Below, in pieces: positions 42,412 to 50,210 of a stretch of 50,210 nt of DNA (positions are counted from its first letter, which is position 1; each line of letters opens with the position of its first letter). The DNA comes from Candidatus Gastranaerophilales bacterium. Its GTDB lineage: Bacteria > Cyanobacteriota > Vampirovibrionia > Gastranaerophilales > Gastranaerophilaceae. The stretch is taken from contig CALUTD010000016.1 in the NCBI GenBank assembly GCA_944323625.1, forward strand, positions 1-50,210, read 5' to 3'. Position numbers and translations under genes: made by a program. The notes under the pieces are model-generated. The model searched no databases and was not told the DNA's origin. It worked only from the letters and a program-made list of their open reading frames with translations.

Positions 42412-44037
42412 TTATATTACAATTTCTTTTTCGTTTTTGTAGGTAACGAAAGCGAGTTTATTGTTTGCCTTTTTAACGTATTTTCTTTTTGTATAAATGA
42501 CTGATGTTTTAGAATTATTTTTTTGTGCGGAGTATTCTTTAGTTAGTTCTGCGGCTTTTAGGAGTATTTCATCAGGGATTTCGTTTTTTATTTTATCTGT
42601 TTTAACCAAGATATGAGCCCCCGGGGCATTCAGAGGATGAAACCATAAATCTTCGGGGGAAGCAATTTTGGATAATATGTAATCATTTTGTTTTTTATTT
42701 TTTCCTATGTAAATTCTCACATTTTGAAAATCTATATAGTCCGTATGTTCTTGTGTTGATGAAATTTTTTGCTCTTCGTTATTCAATTCTGCCCATATAT
42801 CATTCAATTCGGTTATTGATTGTGCATTTTGTGTGTAAAATTTCATTTCTTCAAAATATAAAATTTGAGAATTAGTTTCCTCTAGCATTGTATTTGCGTA
42901 CTCTGCAGCTGTTTTAATTTTTTTATATAAAGAATAATATTTGTTTGCATTTTCGGTTGCGGATATATTCTCATCCATTTCTATTTTAATATTATTCCCT
43001 TCAAAATCTTTTAATTCCGCAATTTTTACACCGGCTTTCAAATAATATAAATTAGCCATAATTATATCTGCTTTATTTTTATATTCCAGTGATTTCTCTG
43101 TTTTTTGTATTTGCAGTTCCTGTTTTATTTTCAAATTATTAAGTTTATCAAGTTGGTTTTGAATCTGTTTTATAATTTTTAATTTTAGATTCTTCTTTAT
43201 TGTTTCCGATTGACAGAAAGAAAAATAATCATCTGTCATTTGGTTAATATTCGTGCATTTGAATGAATTTTCAAATTTAAATAAAAAGAATTTGGAAAAA
43301 TCATTAGAAATATATCCCGAATAATGTTTTTTGGACAAAAAATCTTTTAACTTATAATATAAATCTTCAAAAGAATCAGACATTTTGAGAAATTCTTCCG
43401 CAATGGGTATTGTTATATAGTTATACATGGAAGAAATACTTTTGGCAGGACAATTTTTATCAATATTATTAATAAATGAATCCTGTGAAACTCTGAGAAT
43501 ATTTTTTTTCTTCTGTTTCGGAGGATAAATATACGGCAGCATACCGTATAATTCTCTTTCTCTGCTTTTTTCCGCACTTACATTATGTGCACATCCTATT
43601 ATTACGTTAGTATCATAATTATACAAAATTACATTACTGTATTTTCCCATTAATTCAACAGCTAAGCACAGTTGAGATTTTTCACCCAATTCATCATAAT
43701 AGTCAAAATAAATCTCAAAAATACGTTCATATTCAGGAACCTGAACATCTGTAATTTTAGAGTTTTGTATATACTTTCTCAATAACATACAAAACATAGG
43801 AGCAGTTTTGGGAATTGTTATATTCCTTTTTAATTCGTTTTCTTCCGACATAAAACAAATATGAAAAAAATTCGGATTAAAATTTACATATAACTTTTTT
43901 GCTTCACCTGATTTTCTTAAAACAAAAATCAATTCATTTCTGTTAGGCTGTTGAATTTTTTGAAGTTTAGCTCCAATAAAAAACTCTTTATTTTCTTCAA
44001 GAAATTGTTTTAAAGTTAAGGAATCATAATTAATCAT
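42412..44037 (-). CDS. rqcH: NFACT-family ribosome quality control protein (RqcH/FbpA-like)
   Basis: A 541-residue NFACT protein. Bacterial RqcH binds 50S subunits carrying stalled nascent chains and directs C-terminal alanine tailing. The NFACT-N domain (about 1-220) starts MINYDSLTLKQFL and contains AVELMGKYSNVILYN. A coiled-coil middle (about 285-430) and the C-terminal NFACT-R domain (VRIYIGKNKKQNDYI, then DLWFHPLNAPGAHI) follow. The ATG at 44037 is chosen because AAGG lies upstream and the family starts there; it overlaps the thioesterase stop by eight bases. Fibronectin binding, an old name for the family, is not implied. Confidence 0.92.
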   Translation of the reverse strand: MINYDSLTLKQFLEENKEFFIGAKLQKIQQPNRNELIFVLRKSGEAKKLYVNFNPNFFHICFMSEENELKRNITIPKTAPMFCMLLRKYIQNSKITDVQVPEYERIFEIYFDYYDELGEKSQLCLAVELMGKYSNVILYNYDTNVIIGCAHNVSAEKSRERELYGMLPYIYPPKQKKKNILRVSQDSFINNIDKNCPAKSISSMYNYITIPIAEEFLKMSDSFEDLYYKLKDFLSKKHYSGYISNDFSKFFLFKFENSFKCTNINQMTDDYFSFCQSETIKKNLKLKIIKQIQNQLDKLNNLKIKQELQIQKTEKSLEYKNKADIIMANLYYLKAGVKIAELKDFEGNNIKIEMDENISATENANKYYSLYKKIKTAAEYANTMLEETNSQILYFEEMKFYTQNAQSITELNDIWAELNNEEQKISSTQEHTDYIDFQNVRIYIGKNKKQNDYILSKIASPEDLWFHPLNAPGAHILVKTDKIKNEIPDEILLKAAELTKEYSAQKNNSKTSVIYTKRKYVKKANNKLAFVTYKNEKEIVI

Positions 44038-44443
44038 GGCAGCCTTGAGAAAATTTTGAATAAATATAATCAGGTATTCTTCTGAACATTTTACCACTAA
44101 CAGAATCTATAACAACAATAGTTGAATGTGCAATTACTCTTAGAGTATCGGTTTCTTTTTCGTAAACTTTATGTTCAAAAGTAACGCTTAAAGGTTTCAA
44201 TTCTGAAATTTTAGTTTTTATAATAATTCTTTCATTCATTTTAGCGGAAGATTTATAGCGTATATTGAGCTCAACAACAGGGAAAAGAATATTATTTTTT
44301 TCTAAATCGGATAATTTAAGTCCCAATTTTTCAACGAGTTCAACTCTTGCTGCTTCAAACCATTTTGTATAAGCGCCGTGCCAAACAACTCCGTAGGAAT
44401 CTGTATCACTGTATAAAACTCTTATTTCCTGAGTATATTCCAT
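44030..44443 (-). CDS. YbgC/FadM-type acyl-CoA thioesterase (4HBT hot-dog fold)
   Basis: A 137-residue hot-dog thioesterase. The 4HBT signature is YSDTDSYGVVWHGAYTKWFEAARVEL, with Asp15 the expected catalytic residue. It hydrolyses an acyl-CoA whose chain length is not predictable. It overlaps rqcH and follows the TPR gene after 11 bases, so the three are one operon. Confidence 0.92.
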   Translation of the reverse strand: MEYTQEIRVLYSDTDSYGVVWHGAYTKWFEAARVELVEKLGLKLSDLEKNNILFPVVELNIRYKSSAKMNERIIIKTKISELKPLSVTFEHKVYEKETDTLRVIAHSTIVVIDSVSGKMFRRIPDYIYSKFSQGCHD

Positions 44444-44454
44444 TTTTTCTCCGA

Positions 44455-46065
44455 TTAATTAAATAAATCCTGAATTTTATCTTCTATTTCCGCGGGATCC
44501 ATCTCTTGAGTATAGCTATTAATATCCAAAGCGGTTTGATAAAGTTTTGCGGCCTCAATTTTATTACCCGTTATTGCAACTGAACGTGCTAAATTATAAT
44601 TTGCAAGTGCATAATTGGGATTAGACCTTATTGCGGATTCAAACAGCTCAATTGCTTTTTTTACGCGCCCTAAATCATCCAAATAAATAACACCAAGATT
44701 GTTATACGCAATATCATAAGTATTATCATACTTTATTGCTTTTTCGTATTCTTTTATAGCTTCTTCAAGATTCCCTTTCCCCCAGTATAAATAACCTAAA
44801 TTACAGTGAAGTCTTGCATTATACGGAGAGTTTTCCAGTGCTTTTTTATATACTGTCAGAGCATTATCATAAGAGCCTTTTTCAAAGAATACATTTCCTA
44901 AATTTAAACATATATCTATATCTTCAGGATTTAAAATATATGCCGTTTGATATGAACTTACTGAAGCATCTAAATCTTTTATATGTTCTTGGAAAATAAA
45001 TCCCAAAGTTTGTGATACAACACTTGTCCATCTTGGATTAGGATTTAAAGTTATTGCCGTCTGATAATGAGAAATTGCATCTTGAATTTCATTAGTCTGC
45101 TGCAATTCACTTCTCAAATAAAAATATTGAGCTATTTTGCAGTGAAAATCGGCGACATTCGGCTGTAATTCAATTAATTTTTTGCATATTTCTATAGCAT
45201 TATCATAATCTCTTATTTCTTCATATACACGGCAGAGATAATAATAAGCTCTTATATTAAGACTGTCGAGCCAAATTGCCATTTTATATTCACAAATTGC
45301 ATCATCATATCTCTTTAACTCATAATAGACTCTGCCAAGATTTATATATAATTCAACAAACCCGGGAGCTTTATCAATTGTTTCCCGATATATATTTAAA
45401 ACTTTTTCATTAAAACCGCTAAAAAATACCATAAATGAAGTTTTAACCAAAACAGGCAAAAACTTTATATACGAAAGCCTTGTTATCACTTCTTTTTGCG
45501 CATATTTATCAAAAGGCAAAGTTAAAAACGATTTTAACAAATTTAAATGACATTTAATAAAATTTTCTTTTTTAAGAATAACATACAAATTGTATATAAG
45601 AAAATAAGCTCTAGAAGAAGTAAAAGGCGACATTTTAACGGCATTTTGAGCTTCTTCTATTGCTTCAATATAATCACCTTTTCTTGTATATATTTCCGCC
45701 ATCATAAAATAAGCTTCGGCAAGTTTAGGATTGTGTTCAAGGGCAAGTTTAAGATAATTTAATGCTTTATCGAGTTCTCTTTTATAATAAAATGCCATAC
45801 CTATTTTATAATATATTTCAGCCGAATTCATGCAAGTTTCCAATGCAAGTTGATATTCCGTAATTGCTTCATCGGCATATTGCTGCACCTGATAAATGTC
45901 TAAATGCCAGGCCATATATAAATCGCCGAGTTTTATATGTAAGTCGCAATTGTTTGAATCTTGCAGCAGTGCATTTTTACAGGCTTCTATTGCTTTTTGT
46001 ATATTGCCTGATTTTTGAAATTTTTCTATCTGTTTTTTTATTTTTTTTTCTTCTGCTTTGTTCAT
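44455..46065 (-). CDS. Tetratricopeptide repeat protein
   Basis: A 536-residue protein made almost wholly of TPR units: clear copies begin near AEAYFMMAEIYTRKGDYIEAIEEAQNAVKMSP, VELYINLGRVYYELKRYDDAICEYKMAI, ARLHCNLGYLYWGKGNLEEAIKEYEKAI and IAYNNLGVIYLDDLGRVKKAIELFESAI. A lysine-rich N-terminus and no signal peptide suggest a cytoplasmic scaffold. Partners are unknown. It is upstream of the thioesterase and rqcH genes. Confidence 0.92.
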   Translation of the reverse strand: MNKAEEKKIKKQIEKFQKSGNIQKAIEACKNALLQDSNNCDLHIKLGDLYMAWHLDIYQVQQYADEAITEYQLALETCMNSAEIYYKIGMAFYYKRELDKALNYLKLALEHNPKLAEAYFMMAEIYTRKGDYIEAIEEAQNAVKMSPFTSSRAYFLIYNLYVILKKENFIKCHLNLLKSFLTLPFDKYAQKEVITRLSYIKFLPVLVKTSFMVFFSGFNEKVLNIYRETIDKAPGFVELYINLGRVYYELKRYDDAICEYKMAIWLDSLNIRAYYYLCRVYEEIRDYDNAIEICKKLIELQPNVADFHCKIAQYFYLRSELQQTNEIQDAISHYQTAITLNPNPRWTSVVSQTLGFIFQEHIKDLDASVSSYQTAYILNPEDIDICLNLGNVFFEKGSYDNALTVYKKALENSPYNARLHCNLGYLYWGKGNLEEAIKEYEKAIKYDNTYDIAYNNLGVIYLDDLGRVKKAIELFESAIRSNPNYALANYNLARSVAITGNKIEAAKLYQTALDINSYTQEMDPAEIEDKIQDLFN

Positions 46066-46089
46066 AGTTCTTGTCTGATTGTATCACAG

Positions 46090-47328
46090 TTATATTAAAT
46101 TGGCACTCTCAAGATATTTTTTCGGTGCAAGAACACATAGTGCTTTCGGCTGTGAAAAATATTTTTCTGCAGTATTAATAATATCCTGTTTTGTTACGGA
46201 TTTTATTTTTGATTTTAATTTTTCTTCAAAATCGAATCCTAAACCCAAAAACTCATAATATCCTCTTAATGAAGCCTCAGAAATATTTGTTTCCGTGTAA
46301 AATTGTCTTTTACCTATTGCATTATTTTTAGCATTTTCGAGTTCTTCATCGGTTATAAGTTCTGTCATTATTTTATTAATCTCAATCTTAAAACCTTCAA
46401 TAGAAGTTTTTATATTTTTAGGTTCTGTTGCAATATATACGAAAAATTGCCCCGATAATAAATTTGGCTCATAAACACTTCTTACTGTATAGGCAAGACC
46501 CTGTTTCTCTCTTAATTCAAGAAATAATCTTGATGAAAGCCCGCTTGCGCCTATAATTGTATTTAAAAGCAGGATAACCGGATATTCTTCAGAATAAACC
46601 GAAGGAAAACGCCAACCCTGAAATATTTGTGCCTGATTTGCATCTTCTTTTTCAACAACAGATATGATATTATCATCTAGCTTTTCGGGGATTTTTCTTG
46701 TATCTTCCGATTTTTTTGTAATTAGTCCGCCCAAATATTTTTCTAAAAGATTCAAAACGGTTTTATGTTCAAAGCTTGAAACTACACAGATATTTTTAGG
46801 TAAGTTGTATTTAATTTCGTTGTAAGCTTTTAATAAATCTTCTTTTGTAATGGAATCAATTTGATTAAGTATTTCTTTTCTGCCTGTACCATAGGGGTGA
46901 TTTTTATAAATTGTTCTGTAGTATTCGTCTTGCGCTTTTATTTTTGCAGAGTCTAAATCTGCCTCAAATTCACCTTTGATTTTTTCAACTTCTTTATTTA
47001 AATCATCAAATGTTGAATTCTCAAAGATATCGCGCAGAATATCCAAACCTAAATCTATATCTTCATTAAGACATAAAAGTTTGAATTTAAAGTAATCGTT
47101 TTTTTTATCAATACTTATATCAATAACATTTTCATCAAGTAAATCTGATATTTCATCTGAAGTTCTTGTTTTTGTTCCTTTTAAAAACAGTCTTGATAAA
47201 ATATAATAAAGACCTGTTTTTTCTTCTTCTTTGTTTATTTTTACGTACATTACAACTGCACATCTCGGAGTATTATTATTTGTTTTTATTGCAGCTTGTA
47301 TTGAATTTTTTAAATTATATTTTTTCAT
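46090..47328 (-). CDS. M16-family peptidase homologue, non-catalytic partner
   Basis: A 412-residue insulinase/processing-peptidase-fold protein in which the zinc motif HxxEH is lost (the matching segment is GLYYILSRLFLKGT). The C-terminal substrate-binding R/Y pair is kept in SSRLFLELREKQGLAYTV. It follows the active M16 gene by 15 bases. Such pairs form heterodimers in which this subunit contributes the R/Y site and the other the zinc site. Confidence 0.92.
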   Translation of the reverse strand: MKKYNLKNSIQAAIKTNNNTPRCAVVMYVKINKEEEKTGLYYILSRLFLKGTKTRTSDEISDLLDENVIDISIDKKNDYFKFKLLCLNEDIDLGLDILRDIFENSTFDDLNKEVEKIKGEFEADLDSAKIKAQDEYYRTIYKNHPYGTGRKEILNQIDSITKEDLLKAYNEIKYNLPKNICVVSSFEHKTVLNLLEKYLGGLITKKSEDTRKIPEKLDDNIISVVEKEDANQAQIFQGWRFPSVYSEEYPVILLLNTIIGASGLSSRLFLELREKQGLAYTVRSVYEPNLLSGQFFVYIATEPKNIKTSIEGFKIEINKIMTELITDEELENAKNNAIGKRQFYTETNISEASLRGYYEFLGLGFDFEEKLKSKIKSVTKQDIINTAEKYFSQPKALCVLAPKKYLESANLI

Positions 47329-47343
47329 AAATTTTCCTTTGAT

Positions 47344-48681
47344 TTATTCTTCGGGCATTAGTACTGATATTACGGCATGATTTAAGTCTAAATATTTTTC
47401 GGCTGCTTGACGTATTTCTTCCGTAGTTATTTTGTCTATTGTTTCAACATATTCCTCAACACATTCGAGATTGTTACAAACAGTCATATAATATCCGATA
47501 GTATCGGCTATATCTGAAACGGTTTCGGAGTTTTCCGCAAAACAAGCTTTTAGTTTCTTTTTCGCTTTTTTTAATTCGTTTTCAGTTATTCCGTTTTTTA
47601 TTAACTCATTTACTTGTTCTTTTATAAGTTCAATAGCTTCATTTTTATAATCGGGTTTAAAATTTGCCTGTATAAAGAAATTACCGCCATCTCTGAAAGA
47701 ATAAAAATCACATGATACAACATTAAAAACAGGTTTTTTAGCTTTTTCTATTAATCTTCGATAAAGTCTTGCACTTGAACCTTCGCCCAAAATTATACTA
47801 ATCATTTCAAGTATGGTTGAATTTTTAATATCCGAAGCTTCAGGCCCTAAGTATCCGAACATTAAAAATCCCGTATTAATTTGAGAATATTTTACGGAAA
47901 CTTTTGTTTCTTCTGTTGGTAAATCCTTGGGAAAAGATTTATTTATATAATTTAATCTTCCTTTAAAATCAAATTCTTTAGTAACTAAAGGAATAATTTC
48001 ATCAGGGTTTAAATCTCCTACAATAATTGTTGTTATATTATTTGGAGTATAGTGAGTTTTATAATAATTCATAACTGAATCACGTGATATTTGGGAAATT
48101 ATTTGTTCATTACCGATAACATCTCTTTTATATGGATGAGAAGTATACATATTATAATTTAGATTATTATAAACGCTTGTCCAAGGCTGGTCTTTTCTCA
48201 TTCTTATTTCTTCAATAACAACATGACGTTCTCTTTTTGTTGTTATGTTAGGATTGTTAAGGTCAAAGGGTTCGCCTATTTCGTTATCGGGAATAACAGG
48301 GTCAAGCATCATATCCGCATGTAATTCCAGTGTGTCTTTAAAATTTTTATCTGAAGTACCTTTTGGTACGGTAACGTAATAAAATGTGTAATCTTTCCAG
48401 GTTGCGGCATTAACAATTGCTCCTTTAGATTCCAAAGTTCTGTCAAATTCTCCGGCCTTATGTTTTGATGTGCCTTTAAACATTAAATGTTCCAAAAAAT
48501 GAGAAATACCGTTATTCTCATCATTCTCGTTAACGGAACCTGTTTTAACCCAGCTGCTTATATTGATTAATTCTCCCTTTTTATAGGCAAAAATTATCTT
48601 GTGCCCGTTCTCTCTTTCATATATTTCAACGGGTTTTTCCAAATAAGGATATTTTACTTCTTTTTTTTTCAACTGTTCCAT
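47344..48681 (-). CDS. M16-family zinc peptidase, catalytic subunit
   Basis: A 445-residue processing-peptidase-like protein with HFLEH at 61-65 (zinc ligands His61, His65; base Glu64), a downstream Glu ligand in VVIEEIRMRKDQPW, and a second M16 domain. No signal peptide is visible, so it may act in the cytoplasm or reach the periplasm another way. It is first in the pair with the inactive homologue at 46090. Confidence 0.93.
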   Translation of the reverse strand: MEQLKKKEVKYPYLEKPVEIYERENGHKIIFAYKKGELINISSWVKTGSVNENDENNGISHFLEHLMFKGTSKHKAGEFDRTLESKGAIVNAATWKDYTFYYVTVPKGTSDKNFKDTLELHADMMLDPVIPDNEIGEPFDLNNPNITTKRERHVVIEEIRMRKDQPWTSVYNNLNYNMYTSHPYKRDVIGNEQIISQISRDSVMNYYKTHYTPNNITTIIVGDLNPDEIIPLVTKEFDFKGRLNYINKSFPKDLPTEETKVSVKYSQINTGFLMFGYLGPEASDIKNSTILEMISIILGEGSSARLYRRLIEKAKKPVFNVVSCDFYSFRDGGNFFIQANFKPDYKNEAIELIKEQVNELIKNGITENELKKAKKKLKACFAENSETVSDIADTIGYYMTVCNNLECVEEYVETIDKITTEEIRQAAEKYLDLNHAVISVLMPEE

Positions 48682-48806
48682 AATTGTCCTCTACATAATT
48701 ATAAACATATTGTAACAGATTTTTATAATTTTAAAAATAAATGCGCAAGTTTTTTTTTGTTTGTTTTTTGAAAAGCATAGTTACATCAGTTATAGGGGAA
48801 AATTTA

Positions 48807-49205
48807 ATGAGAGTTTCAAATGTATCTTTTGGTTCTTTTATGGTATTTCAAATTAATGACGGGGATGCGCATGCTTCAATTCCGGCATTAGTCAGAGCTT
48901 CTTTTAATAATAATCCTGCACTGCGGTCTTATAACCTGAAAGATACTTTTCATCACAATGAATTAATGGATGGAACTACCCATAATGCAATTTCGGATTT
49001 TTGTGATTATCTTGACAAGAAATACAGAAAAATCTTACCAAAGAAATCTAAAAATGTATTTTTTACGGAAGCTGAGTTCTCAAAAAATCCTTGGGAGTCG
49101 GGCAAGAAATATTTTATTACGGCTGCGGACTATAAGACGGAAAAACAAATATTTAATACTTTGAATAAAAGTCAATATCTGCATGCAGTCAAATATTACA
49201 GATAA
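48807..49205 (+). CDS. Small protein of unknown function with N-terminal VSFG motif
   Basis: A 132-residue protein that I do not recognise. It starts MRVSNVSFGSFMVFQ and has a mixed charged body (HNAISDFCDYLDKKYRKILPKK, then YFITAADYKTEKQIF). The ATG at 48807 is preferred, with GGGGA about nine bases upstream. An in-frame ATG at 48741 would add 22 residues (MRKFFFVCFLKSIVTSVIG), which could be a crude signal sequence. A similar early SFTG is found in the ADP-ribosylglycohydrolase at 9457. It stands between divergent and unrelated genes. Confidence 0.6.
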   Translation: MRVSNVSFGSFMVFQINDGDAHASIPALVRASFNNNPALRSYNLKDTFHHNELMDGTTHNAISDFCDYLDKKYRKILPKKSKNVFFTEAEFSKNPWESGKKYFITAADYKTEKQIFNTLNKSQYLHAVKYYR

Positions 49206-49287
49206 TTTTAATTATACTCTGTAATGGGCCTAAAGATTATTATATATTTTGACGGATTAAATAAATATAATTATCGGGAGGACTATT

Positions 49288-49869
49288 ATGGAGAAAAAAT
49301 CTTTAAAAGGAACAAAAACAAGAGAAAATCTTATGAAGGCGTTTGCAGGTGAATCAATGGCGCGTAACCGCTATTGTATATTTGCATCGAAAGCTGAAAA
49401 AGATGGATTAATACAAATTGCTAAAAACTTTATGAATACTGCATTAAACGAAAAAGAACATGCAGAAGTTTATTTTAAATTTTTGGATGGTGATGATGTT
49501 GAGATAACGAACATTTCATATCCGTCATGTTTAGGAACTACATTGGAGAATTTGTTATGTGCCGCAAAATACGAGGAAGAAGAACATTTAACAATGTACC
49601 CTGAATTTGGTAAAATTGCAAAAGAAGAAGGTTTTGATGAAATATCAAAAGCATTTTATCATATTGCGGAAATTGAACAGCACCATAGTGAACGATATAA
49701 AAAATTGGCACAAAGGCTTGAAAATGACACAATGTTTTCAAGAGATGACAAAGTAAAATGGGTATGTTCTCATTGCGGATTTATGACAGAAAATAAATCT
49801 GCTCCGAAAAAATGCCCTGTTTGCGAAAAAGCTCAAGGTTATTTTGAAATATTATGTGATTGTTTATAA
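49288..49869 (+). CDS. rbr: Rubrerythrin
   Basis: A 193-residue peroxide-reducing di-iron protein. The ferritin-like domain has GESMARNRY, NEKEHAEVYF, KYEEEEHLTMYPEF and IAEIEQHHSERY, giving the expected Glu and His ligands. The C-terminal rubredoxin domain has CSHCGF and CPVCEKAQGYF. GGGAGG lies close before the ATG. It would remove the peroxide produced by the superoxide reductase encoded at 18361. Confidence 0.97.
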   Translation: MEKKSLKGTKTRENLMKAFAGESMARNRYCIFASKAEKDGLIQIAKNFMNTALNEKEHAEVYFKFLDGDDVEITNISYPSCLGTTLENLLCAAKYEEEEHLTMYPEFGKIAKEEGFDEISKAFYHIAEIEQHHSERYKKLAQRLENDTMFSRDDKVKWVCSHCGFMTENKSAPKKCPVCEKAQGYFEILCDCL

Positions 49870-49906
49870 TGTCCTAACAAAATTTCACTCACACCACTTT
49901 GTGGCT

Positions 49907-50062
49907 GCTTGGTTGCTTACTTTGGGGACCGTCGTCAACCATTTTTACTCTGTTCGTCTTGTTCTTCGCAAGCCAATCTGGCTTGCAGGCAGACAACAGA
50001 ATTCACGTTTCTGAGGGAATGAGTTGCGTAGCAACTCCCGCTCCCGCCGCCGGCAACCAAGC
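49907..50062. repeat. 156-bp element bounded by 10-bp perfect inverted repeats
   Basis: GCTTGGTTGC (49907-49916) and its exact reverse complement (50053-50062) enclose two smaller perfect hairpins with three-base loops. No open frame of note; not an IS. Confidence 0.6.
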
Positions 50063-50093
50063 AATTCGGGGTTTATATATTATATAATTCAAT

Positions 50094-50122
50094 TTTTGTC
50101 ATCGAATTACATAACATATACA
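50094..50122. repeat. Dispersed 29-bp intergenic repeat, copy 2
   Basis: Matches 47-75 except for the central dinucleotide (CA for TG). Lies 15 bases before the 73-bp repeat. Confidence 0.75.
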
Positions 50123-50137
50123 CGGAGTGATATAATA

Positions 50138-50210
50138 AGTAGGATGCGGTAAATCGTTGATTTACCGCATCAATAATGTATTTGTTTCGGTAATCAAAGA
50201 TTACCAAAAC
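50138..50210. repeat. 73-bp two-hairpin dispersed repeat, copy 2
   Basis: Identical to 8979-9051 except for the first hairpin's loop, GTT in place of AAC. The match reaches the window edge, so the repeat unit may be longer. Confidence 0.9.

Larger units (their letters stand above)
49870..50210. other. 341-bp gene-free stretch: hairpin-rich island B
   Basis: Downstream of rubrerythrin lies a GC-rich, palindrome-dense segment followed by the 29-bp and 73-bp repeats. Hairpins with three-base loops: CCAC-TTT-GTGG, GCAAGCCA-ATC-TGGCTTGC (49968-49986) and GAGTTGC-GTA-GCAACTC (50021-50037). The block is bracketed by the inverted repeat GCTTGGTTGC/GCAACCAAGC. The open frame 49899-50087 runs through the palindromes and is not considered a gene. 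Confidence 0.7.

Noticed and set aside
49899-50087. 62-residue open frame downstream of rubrerythrin
   Set aside because: It is entirely within the hairpin-rich island and its translation reflects the palindromes.

Overview
The window is an AT-rich bacterial chromosome segment. It most likely comes from a Gastranaerophilales/Vampirovibrionia (Melainabacteria) type gut anaerobe, the non-photosynthetic relatives of Cyanobacteria. This is inferred from gene content and was not tested by a search. The clues are three short prepilin-like proteins of the FTLxE(V/T)LI type, efp next to accB as in Cyanobacteria, and a Gram-negative envelope (TolC/MacAB-like efflux, autotransporter, PBP4-type DD-peptidase). 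Strict anaerobic physiology is suggested by pyruvate formate-lyase, superoxide reductase, rubrerythrin and a PPi-dependent phosphofructokinase.

Layout. 0-9 kb: a SNF2 helicase, a prepilin-like protein with a G9 tract, an HD-GYP/GAF protein with a NarL-type regulator, efp-accB, an XRE repressor divergent from a second prepilin-like gene across a perfect palindrome, then a GC-rich hairpin island. 9.4-19 kb: an ADP-ribosylglycohydrolase, glmU-prs, a two-gene split pyruvate formate-lyase, a nitrilase-family amidase with a DD-carboxypeptidase, and superoxide reductase. 19-23.5 kb: a polymorphic-type autotransporter interrupted by one in-frame TGA, an XRE regulator and a glycosyltransferase. 23.5-32 kb: a hybrid histidine kinase, a response regulator and a degenerate PilB/GspE-like protein, then a tolC-macA-macB-like efflux operon. 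32-40.5 kb: a third prepilin-like gene with a G8 tract, PPi-PFK, an accB2-accC pair with unusual motifs, priA and spmA-spmB. 40.5-50.2 kb: tRNA-Leu(GAG), a Fic protein, rqcH with a thioesterase, a TPR protein, an M16 peptidase pair, a small orphan protein, rubrerythrin and a second hairpin island.

How it fits together. Metabolism looks fermentative: PPi-saving glycolysis feeds PFL, while superoxide reductase and rubrerythrin protect oxygen-sensitive enzymes such as the glycyl-radical PFL. Surface and regulatory genes show signs of variability: homopolymeric G tracts just after the start codons of two prepilin-like genes, and a nonsense codon inside a GGAI repeat of the autotransporter. Several genes have promoter-like elements so close to the ATG that their mRNAs may be leaderless.

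Most notable observations: (1) pyruvate formate-lyase split into a 693-aa catalytic part and an 82-aa glycyl-radical part, both ending in cysteine clusters; (2) the G-tract candidate phase switches; (3) a family of intergenic hairpins with three-base loops, including a 73-bp repeat whose loop is reverse-complemented between its two copies.
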